Shown here: one piece after another, positions 22,298-24,464 of the stretch
Position numbering within the stretch: the stretch's first letter is position 1
Layout: every line of letters begins with the position of its first letter
Origin: Candidatus Atribacteria bacterium
GTDB taxonomy: Bacteria > Atribacterota > JS1 > SB-45 > 34-128
Assembly: GCA_003451675.1 (NCBI GenBank)
Contig: DMCY01000092.1
Coordinates: 1-24,464, forward strand
Reading direction: 5' to 3'
Length of the DNA stretch: 24,464 nucleotides
Notes under the pieces: model-generated
The model's input: the letters and a program-made list of their open reading frames with translations, nothing else
Databases searched by the model: none
What the model was told of the DNA's origin: nothing
Translations under genes and position numbers: made by a program

Positions 22298-24208
22298 CTA
22301 AATATTTCCCAGTTTCAATTTATTTAGGACCTTATTTTTCGGAACTCCATTCCTATCCCATCCTCTAATATTATAATAATCCTTCTTCATTTCTTGTAGG
22401 AGCACCTTAGAACCTGGATTATCCGGATTTTGGAGTTCATCTGTAAGTCTTTTTGGTAACGAATCATCTTTTGAAGTAACACCCCGTCTTATATTAAACA
22501 TTCTCTCGAGGTTATATCCTCTCTCGCCTATATTTTTAAATATTCCAAAATTCATTTTCATTCCAGTAACATTCTCTATTGCTTTAATATGTGGAATCAC
22601 CGGTAGGCTTAAAGGAAAAGTTCCTTCCCCTGATTTATTTATAAAGTTTATAATCCCTGCTGAATTTTTAAGAATATTATTCACAAAACGAGTTATTAAA
22701 CTATTTGGCTCTCTAATTAGTTTTTCGGGTACTATTGCATAAAGTGTAAATAAGCAACTGCCTGCTGCTGAAGTTGCCTCCATAAGGTTCTGGCATAATA
22801 TAGTTAAAGCTGCCTTTGATTTAACAGTATAAGGATCTATACTTAAGACCAATCCTTCAAATAGTACTAAATAACCAGCATTTAAATGGCAACCGCCCCG
22901 GTTGGAAACAGCATACCCAAGCCCCTGACCTACTGCAGACCTTGGTTCATAAACCGGAAGCTCCATGCCTTTTGAGTTAATTGCAAACTCCTTACCACCA
23001 AACTTTTCTGATAATACTTTTGTACCCTCAGCTAGTAAATTTCCTATTCCTCTTCTATAGGCTATATCTTTAAATATATCTGACAAATTGTCAGTCTTTC
23101 CAAATTCAAGACCATTGTCCCATAACCCTTTTTCGTTAAGTTCCATCGCAAATGCTATAGTACTTCCCGTACTAATAGTATCCATTCCAAGTTCATCTAA
23201 TAAATAATTCCATTCAAGAATTAGCTCAAGATTGTTATTTTCAATATTTGGACCTAAAAGTCCTAAGGTTTCAAGCTCTGGCCCTTTTACTACTTTACCG
23301 TTTACCTCAACCATTCTTCCACATTTAATTGGACATGAAATACATCCTTTATTTTTTACCAGGAATTTTTCTTTGAGATATTCACCCGAAACCATTTTAA
23401 AATCATCATACTGACCATATTTGAAGTTTCTGGTTGCAAGTATTTTTTTAGCATTCATCCTACTTAGTAATCCTGCTGTCCCAAGCTTTGGTAATTGTTC
23501 TCCGGTAAGAGGGTGCTTTCTTAGAGAGGCTATCCAATCCTTATAGATTGCTTTTGTTTTATCTTTATTATGTATTTTTACTCTTTTTGTCCCTTTAACT
23601 ACTACTGCTTTTAGATTCTTAAATCCCATTACTGCCCCTAATCCTGCCCTACCTGCAGTCCGCTCACCGCTGAATATTCCTGCATATTTAACCAAATTCT
23701 CTCCTGCTGGTCCTATTACAATTTTACCTGATTTCCCTCCTAAGATTTCTTGTGTTTCACCGGTAGTTTTACCCCATAAATCACTAGCGTCATGAAATTT
23801 AATCTTATCATCTACAATCTCTATCCAAATTTTATTTTTCGACTTACCAGTAATGATTAATGCATCATAACCGGCTTTTTTTAGAAAAGTACCAAATTCC
23901 CCACCACAATTTGATGAGGCAATAAGACCAGTAAGTGGGGATAAAGTAGAGATATTGAACCTACTTGAAGAAGGAGCGCCACTGCCGGTAAGTGGCCCAG
24001 TCGAAACTATTATGTAATTTTCGGGTGATAGTGGCTTGATTTCAGCTGTTACATTATCAAATAATATTTTAGCAGCCATAATTTTCCCGCCTAAATATAA
24101 CTCTCTCTCTTTATCAGTCCAGGGATATTCACTTATTTTTTCAGTGGTAAGGTCAATTTTTAAAACTTTCCCCACATACCCGCCAAATTTTATATCCAGG
24201 TTTATCAT
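22298..24208 (-). CDS. Aldehyde:ferredoxin oxidoreductase, AOR/tungsten family
   Basis: 636 residues, complete. AOR enzymes oxidise aldehydes to carboxylic acids (or the reverse) with a tungsten or molybdenum bispterin and a 4Fe-4S cluster, passing electrons to ferredoxin. The N-terminal pterin domain has the VSTGPLTGSGAPSSSRFNIS block (68-87), SSNCGGEFG (98-106) and SGERTAGRAGLGAVMG (180-195). The cluster ligands are C289, C292 and C296 in KGCISCPIKCGR, and the distal C485 in AAGSCLF. The specific aldehyde is not evident. If the upstream lyases and keto-acid chemistry generate aryl aldehydes, AOR could dispose of them, but it is far from that cassette. The GGAGGAGG site lies unusually close to the ATG, so the start is slightly uncertain. 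Confidence 0.92.
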   Translation of the reverse strand: MINLDIKFGGYVGKVLKIDLTTEKISEYPWTDKERELYLGGKIMAAKILFDNVTAEIKPLSPENYIIVSTGPLTGSGAPSSSRFNISTLSPLTGLIASSNCGGEFGTFLKKAGYDALIITGKSKNKIWIEIVDDKIKFHDASDLWGKTTGETQEILGGKSGKIVIGPAGENLVKYAGIFSGERTAGRAGLGAVMGFKNLKAVVVKGTKRVKIHNKDKTKAIYKDWIASLRKHPLTGEQLPKLGTAGLLSRMNAKKILATRNFKYGQYDDFKMVSGEYLKEKFLVKNKGCISCPIKCGRMVEVNGKVVKGPELETLGLLGPNIENNNLELILEWNYLLDELGMDTISTGSTIAFAMELNEKGLWDNGLEFGKTDNLSDIFKDIAYRRGIGNLLAEGTKVLSEKFGGKEFAINSKGMELPVYEPRSAVGQGLGYAVSNRGGCHLNAGYLVLFEGLVLSIDPYTVKSKAALTILCQNLMEATSAAGSCLFTLYAIVPEKLIREPNSLITRFVNNILKNSAGIINFINKSGEGTFPLSLPVIPHIKAIENVTGMKMNFGIFKNIGERGYNLERMFNIRRGVTSKDDSLPKRLTDELQNPDNPGSKVLLQEMKKDYYNIRGWDRNGVPKNKVLNKLKLGNI

Positions 24209-24464
24209 CCTCCTCCAGTTTTAATTTAATAGACACATCTTCTATAAAAACTCCTTAGATCCTAAGGGCAAAACAGGGGACGGCAGACTGTGTGAAAATT
24301 AATAATAATATTTTTCATAAAACGCAAACCATCCACCCTTTATTAGAATGATCTCTATCACCGGACATATTTACCGGAAAAATGAGACTTCTTCTAAAAT
24401 AAAATAGGCTTAAAGGCAAAAGTAATACTTATGCCAATACTACTTTCCTTCTCTGTCTTAATCT
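24209..24464. other. Upstream region of the oxidoreductase, no gene seen
   Basis: No coding sequence recognised. A 6-bp hairpin (CCTTAG-ATC-CTAAGG, 24253-24267) is followed by AACAGGGGACGG (24272-24283), the right arm of the inverted repeat whose left arm is at 21168-21179. The promoter of the oxidoreductase gene is not obvious. Confidence 0.4.

Overview
The window suggests a low-GC, anaerobic, heterotrophic bacterium. It carries a TRAP transporter, two tryptophanase-family lyases, a tungsten/molybdopterin-type aldehyde:ferredoxin oxidoreductase and a SAM-I riboswitch. The content would fit an Atribacterota-like or clostridial-type lineage, but nothing here fixes the taxonomy. Almost every gene lies on the minus strand; only the IS110 transposase and mazEF are on the plus strand.

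Region 1 (1-7423, minus) looks like one catabolic cassette. Read in the direction of transcription it holds a YheO-type PAS/HTH regulator, RidA, a tryptophanase, a second tryptophanase-like beta-eliminating lyase with altered specificity residues, a complete TRAP transporter (dctP-dctQ-dctM), and the first nine codons of a further gene that leaves the window. The likely job is uptake of an aromatic or related amino acid (or its keto acid), PLP-dependent beta-elimination to pyruvate and ammonia, and clearance of the reactive 2-aminoacrylate intermediate by RidA.

Region 2 (7781-8795) is a broken metK (frameshift, C-terminal third missing) behind a complete SAM-I riboswitch with promoter and terminator. 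Region 3 (8942-14369) has a TM0106-type RecB-like/RNase H-like nuclease, an AbiE type IV toxin-antitoxin pair flanked by degenerate direct repeats, a DUF4872-like fragment, a DUF456 membrane protein and a SAM-dependent methyltransferase.

Region 4 (about 15000-21180) is a mobile and toxin-antitoxin island. It contains an IS110-family element with a frameshift at a slippery heptamer and a structured upstream leader (candidate bridge RNA). Three near-identical copies, plus one solo end, of a ~184-bp element with inverted termini are spread through it. It also holds hicA-hicB followed by a SecB-like chaperone gene (a probable toxin-antitoxin-chaperone module), a solitary AbiEi-like antitoxin with a decayed downstream gene, a beta-CASP metallo-hydrolase remnant, mazEF, and a Y1/REP-type transposase cut off exactly where one repeat copy begins.

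Region 5 (21213-24208, minus) has a DUF2804 protein and an aldehyde:ferredoxin oxidoreductase, bracketed by a 12-bp inverted repeat. I found no tRNA, rRNA or CRISPR array.
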